From Alkalimonas collagenimarina (lineage in GTDB: Bacteria; Pseudomonadota; Gammaproteobacteria; Enterobacterales; Alteromonadaceae), in assembly GCF_030717845.1 (NCBI RefSeq), contig NZ_JAUZVZ010000005.1, forward strand, positions 62,001-126,000: a DNA stretch of 64,000 nucleotides, given 5' to 3'. The notes below the pieces were generated by a model, which worked only from the letters and a program-made list of their open reading frames with translations, was not told where the DNA came from and searched no databases. Position 1 is the stretch's first letter; the number at the start of each line of letters is the position of its first letter. The position numbers and the translations under genes were made by a program. Positions 9,075-17,994 of this stretch are shown piece after piece.

Positions 9075-11195
9075 TCAGGTGTCCTTTACGATATCTGGCT
9101 GCAGTTTAGCCAGATACTCATATGTTTGTTGCTGTGAACGAATATTACGCCGATTGCCTCGTTTGACATAGGCATTGCTTTGGTTAGCATCTAAATGGCG
9201 CCCTTTGACGTTATCTTTCAATTGGATCTGTATGATGTCAAGGATTTGCTGTTTTATTCTCAAATCATAAATAGGCACACCCACTTCAACCCGATGGTCG
9301 ATGTTGCGTGTCATCCAGTCTGCCGACGAAATATAGACATCGGTATCGCCACCATTATGAAACACATAGACACGGCTATGTTCTAAAAATCGGTCCAATA
9401 CGCTGATCACTTTGATGTTATGACTAAGGCCTGGAATGCCGGGGACCAAAGAACACATGCCTCGAATGATCATGCGGATTTTTACGCCAGCCTGACTGGC
9501 CTGGTACAACAGGGCGATGATTTCTTTATCAACCAGATTGTTCACTTTCAGAATAATTTCTGCTTTGCGTCCTGTGGTGACAAAGCTAATCTCGCGTTGG
9601 ATCAGCTGGATCAAGCGGGGGCGGCTCCAGGTCGGTGAAACAATCAGGTGCTGAAATTGATAGGCTCGGTAACTGTATTCAATAAACTCAAAGACCTGCT
9701 CCACTTCGGTCGTCAGAGCCGGGTGGCAGGTAAATAAGCTCATATCGGTGTAGATCCGAGCTGTTTTTTCATTGAAGTTACCGGTACCAATATGAGCATA
9801 ACGCACCATTTTGCCACGCTCGGTACGATTGATTAAACATAGTTTAGAATGGATCTTCAGTGTGGTCAGGCCAAAGACTACATGAATACCGGCTTCGGTC
9901 ATTTTGCGTGACCAGTTGATATTGTTTTCTTCATCAAAGCGGGCTTTTAGCTCCACAACCACGATGACTTTTTTACCATTACGAACCGCATCTACCAGTG
10001 AGCTGATCACTCTGGAGTGCTTCGCGACCCGGTACATGGTCAGTTTGATGGTACTGACTTTAGGATCGAACGAAGCCTGTCGAATAAACTCGGTAAAGTA
10101 GCCAAAATCATGGTAGGGATAATGCAGCATAATATCGCTGCTACGAATGGCATCAAAGGCGGTGGTATGCTGTTCAAATTCCGGGCTGGGTAGCGGCGGC
10201 AACGGGGCAAACTCCATGCTGTGGTGCCCCATATTTGGGAAGCTAATAAAATCTTTAAAGTTTCGGTACCGACCGCCAGGAATTAATGAATCCATCGAGC
10301 TGGTGCCCAGCTGTTTGCCCAATACTTTGAGCATAGCTTCCGGCATATCTTTGTCGTACACCAGCCGAACCGGCTCTGACTTCAAGCGTTGCCGGATCCC
10401 TTTCGACATTTTGTCCAGCAGACTTTGATCCAACGTATCGCTGATATTGTACTCAGCATCGCGCGTCATTTTTAGTGAGAATCCCTGAATGTGCTCAAAC
10501 TCAAAAAAACCACTGAATAAATCAGCCAGGCAGAGCAATAAAATATCATCCAGTAGCATGACCTGACGGCGGTAATGGCCGTTTTTCTTTCGCGTATTCA
10601 AATTCAGGGGAAGCTCGACAAAGCGGGATAACTCCTGTGTCGGTACTTCGACGATGGCATATTCAGGCTTGCTTTGGCCAAGCATTTCTACCATCAGGTA
10701 GGTGGTATTGTCTTCCAGCGAACGCGCCAGCCGGGTTTCTTCATTGCTCAGAATGATGGGCGAGATATGCCGTTTGACTTCGTTACGAAAAAAGTTGCGT
10801 ACCCACTCTATTTGGGGCTCACTCATACGGGTATGATCGATCAGCTCTATATTGTGCTTACGCATTTCCAACTGGATGTCTTTATAGATCTGGGTGAATT
10901 GCTCACCTTGTTCAATTACTTTCTGCTGAATATCCTGCAGTAATTGCTCAGCATCTTCGTCGCTATCCGCTTGGTACTTTTTTAATAAAATACGGCGCTT
11001 GACATCCGCAACCCGAACCCGAAAAAACTCATCCATGTTGTTGGAGTAGATTCCAAGGAATCGCAGACGCTCGATGGCTGGGTTGCGCTTATCCGCCGCC
11101 TCTTGCAGTACGCGGCCATTAAATGACAGCCAACTGAGCTCTCTTGGGATCATGGGCACAGATTCGATGGGGATATAATGATTGTTTTGCTCCAT
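9075..11195 (-). CDS. ppk1: Polyphosphate kinase 1
   Basis: Polymerises the gamma phosphate of ATP into polyphosphate; peripheral membrane enzyme of the phospholipase-D fold. The 706-residue length is standard. N-terminal RELSWLSFNGRVLQEA, the catalytic histidine region TLKIHSKLCLI, the second conserved histidine in FLEHSRVYVFHNGG and the SSADWMTRNIDHRVEV motif are all present. AGGAG lies upstream of ATG 11195. It heads a ppk-ppx-tag run with no gap to ppx, and a possible Pho box lies 36-52 bp upstream, linking polyphosphate storage to phosphate starvation. Confidence 0.97.
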   Translation of the reverse strand: MEQNNHYIPIESVPMIPRELSWLSFNGRVLQEAADKRNPAIERLRFLGIYSNNMDEFFRVRVADVKRRILLKKYQADSDEDAEQLLQDIQQKVIEQGEQFTQIYKDIQLEMRKHNIELIDHTRMSEPQIEWVRNFFRNEVKRHISPIILSNEETRLARSLEDNTTYLMVEMLGQSKPEYAIVEVPTQELSRFVELPLNLNTRKKNGHYRRQVMLLDDILLLCLADLFSGFFEFEHIQGFSLKMTRDAEYNISDTLDQSLLDKMSKGIRQRLKSEPVRLVYDKDMPEAMLKVLGKQLGTSSMDSLIPGGRYRNFKDFISFPNMGHHSMEFAPLPPLPSPEFEQHTTAFDAIRSSDIMLHYPYHDFGYFTEFIRQASFDPKVSTIKLTMYRVAKHSRVISSLVDAVRNGKKVIVVVELKARFDEENNINWSRKMTEAGIHVVFGLTTLKIHSKLCLINRTERGKMVRYAHIGTGNFNEKTARIYTDMSLFTCHPALTTEVEQVFEFIEYSYRAYQFQHLIVSPTWSRPRLIQLIQREISFVTTGRKAEIILKVNNLVDKEIIALLYQASQAGVKIRMIIRGMCSLVPGIPGLSHNIKVISVLDRFLEHSRVYVFHNGGDTDVYISSADWMTRNIDHRVEVGVPIYDLRIKQQILDIIQIQLKDNVKGRHLDANQSNAYVKRGNRRNIRSQQQTYEYLAKLQPDIVKDT

Positions 11196-11230
11196 AACTA
11201 CCGCTCCTATAACAGCTATGGCGTAACTCT

Positions 11231-11247
11231 ATGGCAGTTTTGTGACA
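11231..11247 (-). promoter_or_regulatory. Candidate Pho box upstream of ppk
   Basis: Reading the minus strand, TGTCAC and TGCCAT are exactly 11 bp apart. A minus-10 at the 10-nt distance seen elsewhere would be CATAGC, a poor match, so the promoter is less certain than those of the porin and phoB. The first repeat again abuts the U-tract of a terminator. Confidence 0.45.
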
Positions 11248-11277
11248 AAACGATGAAGCGGCACCATGCCGCTTCAT
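11246..11277 (-). terminator. Rho-independent terminator after gcvR
   Basis: An 11-bp perfect stem (ATGAAGCGGCA and its complement) with a 3-base loop, followed on the minus strand by CGTTTTG. It lies just downstream of the gcvR stop and upstream of ppk. Confidence 0.78.
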
Positions 11278-11289
11278 CTGGAGTGAAAA

Positions 11290-11796
11290 TTAATCAACCG
11301 TTTCGACATCGACCACCACATCAGAGGCAATGGCCTCCAACGCGGCAATCACTTCATCGCGGCTTAAGCCCTGAGCAAGCTCCACGGTAGCAATCGCATT
11401 AAATAGTGGGACACCCCAGTTAGGCGCACTTTGCTTTGAGCTTTCAAAGTGAATGATATTAGTGCCTTTGTGTTTAATGACCGAAGAGAGCTCGCGCACA
11501 ATACCAGGGCGATCATTGCCGGTAATGACAAATTTCAGTTGATGTTGCTCTTGTCCTGCGCTGTCAATACCATGATGGATTTTGATATCAAGTTCTTCAA
11601 TCGCCAGCAAGGCATCACTCAGTTCGTTCAGATCCGCATCGGCAACTTCTAATTGTAAAATTCCGGCGAAATAACCTGCCAAGTGGCTGAGGTTACTAGC
11701 CATCCAGTTGCCTTTGTGTTCGTTTACCACGGTAGCAAGCTTTTCTACCAAGCCTGCTTTATCACGTCCTATGACGGTCAGGACCAACTGCTTCAT
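11290..11796 (-). CDS. gcvR: Glycine cleavage system transcriptional repressor-like ACT protein
   Basis: A 168-residue protein with two tandem ACT domains (about 3-80 and 88-160), beginning MKQLVLTVIGRDKAGLVEKL and repeating VITGNDRPGIVRELSSV. This is the GcvR arrangement, in which glycine-responsive ACT domains regulate GcvA activity on the gcv operon in E. coli. AAGGA is well placed before the ATG. It stands alone between ppk and the second pst operon with its own terminator. The family match is good, but gcvA and gcvTHP are not in the window, so the role is inferred. Confidence 0.85.
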   Translation of the reverse strand: MKQLVLTVIGRDKAGLVEKLATVVNEHKGNWMASNLSHLAGYFAGILQLEVADADLNELSDALLAIEELDIKIHHGIDSAGQEQHQLKFVITGNDRPGIVRELSSVIKHKGTNIIHFESSKQSAPNWGVPLFNAIATVELAQGLSRDEVIAALEAIASDVVVDVETVD

Positions 11797-12001
11797 AGCG
11801 ATTCCTTTTGTTGTAAGACTGGTTGATGGGGTCAGTGTATTTTATGTATCGGATGGATATCCGTTGTCACTAAGTGTAGCCACATACAGCCAAGAATAAA
11901 GATCAGCGTAATAATTTTTTTATAAAAAGCTGATAAGAAAGGAATATATCTGGTATAACCCCGGAGGTCGCTACCAGGTTACTATGCAGGAAGTGTTTGC
12001 T

Positions 12002-12045
12002 TGTTTTTACTGTGCGTTGGCTCTGTCGCGATAGGGTGGTACTAT
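12002..12045 (+). promoter_or_regulatory. Possible degenerate Pho promoter of the second pst operon
   Basis: Hexamers TGTTTT (12002), TGCGTT (12013) and TGTCGC (12024) are at 11-bp phase, and TACTAT (12040-12045) begins 10 nt after the last, copying the spacing of the porin and phoB promoters. The individual repeats match TGTCAT poorly (4, 3 and 4 of 6). Weak call based on phasing only. Confidence 0.3.
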
Positions 12046-12084
12046 GGCTAAGTAGCTACGATCGCACGATGAGGCGAGTAGACA

Positions 12085-13017
12085 ATGCAGGAGTCATTTC
12101 GGGTGAGTTCTTCATGTTTGTCCAGATTTTCTGGCATTTTTTTCGTCCTGCTGCTGGTCATGGCTCAGCCACTTTGGGCTGAAAACCGGGACCTGACTGG
12201 CAATCTTATTTCAAGTGGGTCGGACAGCCTGAATACCTTAATGCGAGCCTGGGCTGTGTTATTTAAGCAAGACAACCCGGAAATCAATATTCAGATCCAT
12301 GCCGGAGGCTCATCTACCGCAGCGGTAGCACTGGCTCAATCGACGGCACATCTTGGCCCAATGAGCCGGACAATGAATCCGGCGGAACGGCGACGTTTTG
12401 AACAATTGCATGGCTATACACCAACAGCCATTCCCGTTGCTATTGAAGCCCTGGCGGTTTTTGTCCATCGTCACAACCCGCTAAATACAATAGCCTGGCA
12501 ACAACTGGAACCACTGTTTTCCGCTGAACCATTATGCAGCGAGCAAGAAAAAATCCGTTACTGGCATCAGTTGGGTGTCAGAGGGGATCTAGGTGCACGA
12601 CTGATTACTTCTTATGGCCGAAATACTGCTTCAGGTACCTATGGTTTTTTAAAGAGCCACCTTTTATGTGGTGCTGATTTCAGAGCGGATCTACACGAAC
12701 TACCAGGCGCTGCTGCGGTGATTCAGGCCGTTGCTTTATCACCATCAGGTATTGGTATTGCAGGTAAACAACACGCCACGGCCAGCGTAAAGGAGCTGCC
12801 TTTTAACGGTGAGCAGACAGCCGCTGAATCAGGGCTGCAACGCATGTTGTATGTTTATGTGAACTCCCATCCAGAGCATGGCATAGCAGCAAAAGAACAG
12901 GCATTTCTGCGAATGATTCTATCTGAGCCTGGTCAGCAGCTGGTGGCACAATATGGTTATGTCCCCTTGCCTGCGGAACAGCGGAAGTTGGCACTTGGAG
13001 CTTTGGATGGACCATGA
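12085..13017 (+). CDS. Phosphate ABC transporter substrate-binding protein (PstS-like)
   Basis: Periplasmic phosphate-binding protein of the PBP-like PstS class, 310 residues. A signal peptide with hydrophobic core FFVLLLVMA ends at LWA near residue 32. The mature protein has ISSGSDSLNTLMRAW, HAGGSSTAAVALAQ and the ligand-loop motif YGRNTASGTYGFL, which correspond to the phosphate-contacting loops of PstS-family proteins. It overlaps pstC2 by 4 bp (ATGA), heading a five-gene operon. Upstream bases 11797-12084 hold no gene. Start 12085 has no strong ribosome site, but the signal peptide fixes the frame. Confidence 0.88.
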   Translation: MQESFRVSSSCLSRFSGIFFVLLLVMAQPLWAENRDLTGNLISSGSDSLNTLMRAWAVLFKQDNPEINIQIHAGGSSTAAVALAQSTAHLGPMSRTMNPAERRRFEQLHGYTPTAIPVAIEALAVFVHRHNPLNTIAWQQLEPLFSAEPLCSEQEKIRYWHQLGVRGDLGARLITSYGRNTASGTYGFLKSHLLCGADFRADLHELPGAAAVIQAVALSPSGIGIAGKQHATASVKELPFNGEQTAAESGLQRMLYVYVNSHPEHGIAAKEQAFLRMILSEPGQQLVAQYGYVPLPAEQRKLALGALDGP

Positions 13018-14792
13018 TGTTGTCTAGTTTTACTGGTCGCCAATGGATAGATCGCATTGCCCGCTGGTGCGTCAGCGCGGTGGGTTACAGCGTCATGCTG
13101 GCTTTAGCGATGATTTTTATTTTTTTGCTATTGCAAGTCGCGCCTCTTTTTTCCAAAGCCTCCATTACCCCGTTAGCTAAGGAAGACACCGTCGCATCAA
13201 GTTTCAGGCTACTGGGCTCTGTTGTTGATGATGCTGAGAATTCAACCCGGCAAGCTCAACATGCGCTGAAACTTCATCGGCCGGTTGATTTTGTTCTCAG
13301 TACAGCAGATACGCTGTTTTTACTAGAGCGGGATGGACGCTATCGGTGGCTTAGCCACCAAGGTACTGACAGCAGGCGATTGTTGTCGTCAGGTCAGCTG
13401 GACATAGCGGAAATAACGGCTGCAACAATGTCCCCAACAGGCCAGACTTTATTGGTAGCAAGTGTTGACGGCAGAATCCATCCCTATACGTTACTGCATC
13501 AAGAGTTGATTGCGATGCAACCCATTGCAACTTCTGGAACTCAGATACAGCAGCTGTTGGTGCAGGCAAGTACGCGCAGTGTGGTCAGCCTTGACGACAG
13601 TGACACTATCCGGTTGTTTCATATTGCTTCCGGCCGGGAGTTAGCCCATTACCACTGGGATAAGCACCCTAATAGTCTGATGCAGCTCAGTGAGGATGAA
13701 CAGTATCTGCAACTAACGGCAGGCACGATGCGGCAAGTGGTTAAGCTGCATAACCCGCACCCAGAAGCCTCATGGCGTCAGCTGGTTCGGCCTGTGCACT
13801 ATGAAGGGCGGCGTTCGGCTGATTACGTCTGGCAGAGCTCAACTGTATCTGATAATACGGAGGCTAAGTTGTCGCTGGTACCTCTGACCATAGGTACGCT
13901 TAAAGCGGCCTGGTATGCCATGTTATTTGCGACACCACTGGCCATTTTTGCTGCTGCTTATACTGCTTTTTTTGCACCAGTAAGCTGGCGTTATCGCATC
14001 AAAGCTGTAATGGAAGTCCTTGAATCCTTGCCAACTGTCATTTTGGGCTTTTTAGCTGCGTTCTTACTTGCCCCCTGGCTGGAGTTACACCTGTTATTGT
14101 TTTTAGGATCCCTGATCATTGTGCCTGTCACCATTATGCTTGGAAGTTGTGGCTGGTTTTACTGGCGTAAAAAGCAGCAGTACGGCACAGATCAACCCAG
14201 TTGGTGGCTGGTTCTGCTGAGTTTACTGACAGGAGTTGTGCTGACAACCATGCTGGTATCCAATGCTGAAACCTATTTGTTTCATGGTGATTTCCTGAGT
14301 TGGCTGGCGAACAGGGGAATCGATTACCAACAGCGGAATTCACTTATTATTGGAATTGCTATGGGGATAGCTGTGATCCCGACTATTTTCAGTTTAACGG
14401 ATGAAGCGATTTATCATGTGCCTACCTCGTTAACCCAGGGCGTGATTGCATTAGGGGCCAGCCGTTGGCAAGCGCTATCGACTTTAATTTTACCGGTAGC
14501 TGCTCCGGGAATTCTGGCGGCCTGTTTATTAGGGCTTGGGCGGGCACTGGGGGAAACCATGATTTTATTAATGGCGACGGGTAATACACCATTGCTTGGC
14601 TTCGACCCTTTTCAGGGGATGCGTACGTTAACTGCGACATTGGCGATTGAAGCACCTGAAGCCTCGCTGGAGTCAGCCCACTTCAGAGTATTGGTGTTGG
14701 CTGCATTGCTGTTAATGATACTGACATTTGTGGTCAATACGCTAGTGACGTTACTACGACAACGCTTGCGTCATCGCTACCTGCAACTCTGA
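13014..14792 (+). CDS. Second phosphate permease, PstC-like, with large periplasmic domain
   Basis: PstC-type permease of 592 residues. One N-terminal membrane helix (about 22-44) is followed by a long periplasmic region (about 50-290) with repeated strand-turn patterns such as LFLLERDGRYRWLS and LLVASVDGRIHPYTL that look like beta-propeller blades. The permease core then begins (LTIGTLKAAWYAMLFATP) with the EAA loop ALGASRWQALSTLILP and RALGETMILLMATGN. E. coli PstC is about 319 residues, so the periplasmic domain is the extra part. It overlaps pstS by 4 bp and lies 11 bp before pstA2. The propeller is my reading of the sequence pattern, not demonstrated. Confidence 0.88.
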   Translation: MMLSSFTGRQWIDRIARWCVSAVGYSVMLALAMIFIFLLLQVAPLFSKASITPLAKEDTVASSFRLLGSVVDDAENSTRQAQHALKLHRPVDFVLSTADTLFLLERDGRYRWLSHQGTDSRRLLSSGQLDIAEITAATMSPTGQTLLVASVDGRIHPYTLLHQELIAMQPIATSGTQIQQLLVQASTRSVVSLDDSDTIRLFHIASGRELAHYHWDKHPNSLMQLSEDEQYLQLTAGTMRQVVKLHNPHPEASWRQLVRPVHYEGRRSADYVWQSSTVSDNTEAKLSLVPLTIGTLKAAWYAMLFATPLAIFAAAYTAFFAPVSWRYRIKAVMEVLESLPTVILGFLAAFLLAPWLELHLLLFLGSLIIVPVTIMLGSCGWFYWRKKQQYGTDQPSWWLVLLSLLTGVVLTTMLVSNAETYLFHGDFLSWLANRGIDYQQRNSLIIGIAMGIAVIPTIFSLTDEAIYHVPTSLTQGVIALGASRWQALSTLILPVAAPGILAACLLGLGRALGETMILLMATGNTPLLGFDPFQGMRTLTATLAIEAPEASLESAHFRVLVLAALLLMILTFVVNTLVTLLRQRLRHRYLQL

Positions 14793-14803
14793 GGAATGGA
14801 TTC

Positions 14804-16246
14804 ATGAAGCAATGGTGGCAGCATGGTAGTCTTTGGGTTTGGTTTAGTGCATCTGCACTGTTGTGTACCTTATTGTTATTTATAGCCCTGATTAGCCTGA
14901 TCGTGGGAAAAGGCCTGCAACATCACTGGCCCGCTGATTTGATCACCTTTCAAGTTCAGACGGCAGAGGGAGGCCGGGCTACAGTCATGGGGCAGCTCAT
15001 TAAACAGGAGCCGGGTAACCACTATACCACAGACAACCAAAGTGAAATTGACCCAAGTTTGAACACGGCGCAACAGCTATTGATTGATCAAGGTGATACC
15101 TGGTTCATGCCCTCACAAGGGGCAACTGCCCGATATATCTGGCTGGATGATGGCAATGTATTGCAGCGGAGCAAACCTGCAGATGCTATCCGTCTGGATA
15201 TGCACGATGGCCGTGTTTTGTTCGGCGTGCTGCAATCCAGTGATGCAGAGCCTGCGATAGTCGATACACAGCAAACAGCAATAGATTTACCGGGGGAGCC
15301 ATGGCTTCTGCTCCACGCCAATGGACAGGAAATCCAGGTAGATACGGGTGATGTTAAGCGATATCATTTCCCGAATAGCTTGAATGGACTGCAAAAGTCA
15401 CTACTTTTTCTCAAGCAGTGGTGGTGGTTTTTAACCGAAGATCCTCATCATCAAAGTACAGCTGGTGGTGTGTTTCCGGCTATTTTTGGCACCATGGTGA
15501 TGGTCTTGCTGATGTCAGTGATTGTTACTCCTTTTGGGGTGTTAGCTGCCATCTATTTGCATGAGTATGCAGGGAAAAGTTGGCTCACCCAGGTTGTCCG
15601 GGTATCCGTTTATAATCTGGCAGGCATTCCTTCAGTCGTCATGGGGCTGTTTGGTCTGGCTTTTTTTGTGTATGTACTGGGGGGGCAACTTGATCAATTA
15701 TTTTATGCTGATCAACTGCCGGCTCCAACCTATGGGACCCCGGGCTTGTTTTGGGCATCGTTAACCCTGGCTTTACTCACTTTGCCGGTTGTCATCGTGG
15801 CGACGGAAGAAGGACTGGCTCAATTGCCCATGTCACAGCGGCTAGGTAGTTATGCCCTTGGAGCGACTCAGACTGAAACGATTTGGCGAATCGTGGCTCC
15901 TCAAGCTGCGCCAGCGATGATGACCGGTTTAATACTGGCTGTGGCTCGTGCTGCAGGTGAGGTCGCTCCGTTAATGCTGGTTGGCGTGGTAAAATCAGCA
16001 CCACAACTTCCGATTGATGGCGAGTTTCCATACGTTCATCTGGAAAGGCAGTTTATGCATCTTGGTTATCATCTCTATGATGTAGGTTTTCAAAGTGCGA
16101 ACACTGAACATGCCATGTCGTTATCTTTTGCGGTGGCTTTGGTGTTGTTAATGCTGATTGTTTTATTAAACCTGAGCGCTTTTATGTTGCGCCAGCATTT
16201 ACGACGGAAGTACAAGCTGGTTCAGACAAGCATGGAGGGCGTATGA
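14804..16246 (+). CDS. Second phosphate permease, PstA-like
   Basis: PstA-type permease of 480 residues. It has an N-terminal membrane helix (about 13-35), a periplasmic insert (about 45-205), and the permease core with [25 protein letters not shown], the EAA loop [16 protein letters not shown] and [12 protein letters not shown]. Ends in a basic cytoplasmic tail. Stop and pstB2 start overlap by 4 bp. Partner of the preceding PstC-like permease; the two inserts are probably the periplasmic face of the same transporter. Confidence 0.9.
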   Translation: MKQWWQHGSLWVWFSASALLCTLLLFIALISLIVGKGLQHHWPADLITFQVQTAEGGRATVMGQLIKQEPGNHYTTDNQSEIDPSLNTAQQLLIDQGDTWFMPSQGATARYIWLDDGNVLQRSKPADAIRLDMHDGRVLFGVLQSSDAEPAIVDTQQTAIDLPGEPWLLLHANGQEIQVDTGDVKRYHFPNSLNGLQKSLLFLKQWWWFLTEDPHHQSTAGGVFPAIFGTMVMVLLMSVIVTPFGVLAAIYLHEYAGKSWLTQVVRVSVYNLAGIPSVVMGLFGLAFFVYVLGGQLDQLFYADQLPAPTYGTPGLFWASLTLALLTLPVVIVATEEGLAQLPMSQRLGSYALGATQTETIWRIVAPQAAPAMMTGLILAVARAAGEVAPLMLVGVVKSAPQLPIDGEFPYVHLERQFMHLGYHLYDVGFQSANTEHAMSLSFAVALVLLMLIVLLNLSAFMLRQHLRRKYKLVQTSMEGV

Positions 16247-17007
16247 CGACGTCAGGAACAAAAATAAAAATCAATAATCTGTCGTTATGGTTACAAAACC
16301 AAGCCATTATTAAAGCGGTGACGATGGCCATTCCGACTCAGCAAGTAACTGCTCTGATTGGCCCCTCAGGCTGCGGCAAATCTAGTTTATTGCGCTGTAT
16401 GAACAGAATGAATGAGTTGCTCACTGATAGTCGTATTGAAGGGGACATTTTACTTGATGATAAAACGGTTTATGGCAAAAAAATAGATGTATCACGGTTG
16501 AGGTGCCGGGTGGGGATGGTGTTTCAAAAGCCGAACCCTTTTCCTAAGTCCATTTATGAGAATGTTGCATTTGGCTTGCGGTTACAGGGTGAGAAGAACC
16601 GACGGGTCCTTGATGACAGGGTGGAAACATCACTAAAACAGGCTGCCTTATGGGGGGAAGTGAAACATCGGTTGCATGACAGCGCTTTAAATCTTTCCAG
16701 TGGGCAGCAGCAGCGTTTGGTGATTGCCCGGGCGATTGCCCTGCAGCCTGAAGTACTGCTGCTGGACGAGCCAGCATCTGCATTAGACCCGATTTCGACC
16801 TTGAAAATTGAAGAGCTAATCTATGAGTTGAAAAGCAACTATACCATTGTCATTGTGACACACAATATGCAACAAGCTGCTCGTGTTTCAGACTATACTG
16901 CATTTATGAATGCCGGTGAGCTGATCGAGTGGGGCGAAACACACACCATTTTTACTCAGCCACTGCACCAACAAACAGAAGACTATATAACCGGCCGGTT
17001 TGGTTAA
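16243..17007 (+). CDS. Second phosphate ABC transporter ATPase PstB
   Basis: PstB paralogue of 254 residues with Walker [30 protein letters not shown], Walker B VLLLDEP, H-loop [13 protein letters not shown] and the same EDYITGRFG end as the first PstB. The signature motif reads [13 protein letters not shown] rather than LSGGQ; Gly-to-Ser at this position is unusual but tolerated in some ABC proteins. It overlaps pstA2 by 4 bp and lies 40 bp before phoU2, so it serves the second Pst system. Confidence 0.94.
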   Translation: MTTSGTKIKINNLSLWLQNQAIIKAVTMAIPTQQVTALIGPSGCGKSSLLRCMNRMNELLTDSRIEGDILLDDKTVYGKKIDVSRLRCRVGMVFQKPNPFPKSIYENVAFGLRLQGEKNRRVLDDRVETSLKQAALWGEVKHRLHDSALNLSSGQQQRLVIARAIALQPEVLLLDEPASALDPISTLKIEELIYELKSNYTIVIVTHNMQQAARVSDYTAFMNAGELIEWGETHTIFTQPLHQQTEDYITGRFG

Positions 17008-17047
17008 GTGATTTTGGCTTTCGATCATCAATACTGAAGGACTCAGC

Positions 17048-17758
17048 ATGGATCCACTACATTTATCCAGACACATTTCCAGCCAGTTCAATGAAGAAAT
17101 TGAGCAAGTACGAAATCATGTCATGGCTATGGGCGGCTTGATTGAACAGCAATTGAATAATGCGCTGGTCGCCATTGCCAGTTGTGATGCGGACAAAGCG
17201 CAGCAAGTGATCGACAATGATATTCAGGTCAACGAATGGGAGACCAGAATTGATCATGAATGCACACGAATTATTGCCAAAAGGCAGCCAGCAGCCAGCG
17301 ATTTACGGCTGGTGATGACCATTTTAAAGACCATTGCTGACTTGGAAAGGATAGGTGATGAAACACGCCGAATTGCCAAAGTGGCTTTAGAGTCATTTAA
17401 TACTGAACAACAAGATTTACTGGTGAACCTGGAAAGTATGGGGCGCCACGTTGGCATTATGCTGCATGATGTACTGGACGCTTTTGCCCGCATGGATTTG
17501 CAATCAGCTTATTCAGTCTATAGAGAAGATAAAAACGTTGATCGCGAGTACGAAGCCATCACTCGTCAATTAATGACCTACATGATGGAAGATCCAAGTT
17601 CTATTCCAAAAGTGATGAATGTGATGTGGTCGGTCCGTTCATTAGAGCGCATCGGCGATCGTTGTAAAAATGTAGCTGAGTACATCGTATTTTTCGTCAA
17701 AGGAAAAATTGTCCGTGACAGCAGTGACATGGAACAACAATACACTGTGGACGATTAG
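17048..17758 (+). CDS. Second PhoU homologue
   Basis: A 236-residue PhoU with both half-domain motifs, [14 protein letters not shown] (about residue 97) and [15 protein letters not shown] (about residue 196). It closes the second pst operon, mirroring the order of the first, and ends at a terminator. It is clearly divergent from the PhoU at 2870, so this is not a recent duplication. Whether it talks to PhoR or only gates its own transporter cannot be told from sequence. Confidence 0.94.
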   Translation: MDPLHLSRHISSQFNEEIEQVRNHVMAMGGLIEQQLNNALVAIASCDADKAQQVIDNDIQVNEWETRIDHECTRIIAKRQPAASDLRLVMTILKTIADLERIGDETRRIAKVALESFNTEQQDLLVNLESMGRHVGIMLHDVLDAFARMDLQSAYSVYREDKNVDREYEAITRQLMTYMMEDPSSIPKVMNVMWSVRSLERIGDRCKNVAEYIVFFVKGKIVRDSSDMEQQYTVDD

Positions 17759-17789
17759 TTAAACCCAGCATTGCTTATAGTCATTTCAG

Positions 17790-17819
17790 AGCCCGGCGTT
17801 GTTAGCGGCGGGCTTTTTG
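17790..17819 (+). terminator. Rho-independent terminator after the second pst operon
   Basis: GC-rich hairpin AGCCCG ... CGGGCT with a GC-closed inner loop and TTTTT tail, 31 bp after the phoU2 stop. Confidence 0.75.
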
Positions 17820-17994
17820 CGGTAAGCCTGCTACTATTTCATTTTTATTACAGCGGCATCGCGGTTATAATGCCGGCTTCATTGCAAAAGTGCATACAGC
17901 ATGACCGCTATAAAGGGAAGTCAATGCACTGGTTGATGATCTATCGACTGGTTTGTACGGCTCACCTGCGGCCACAAGGTTCAGGGCAAAACGC

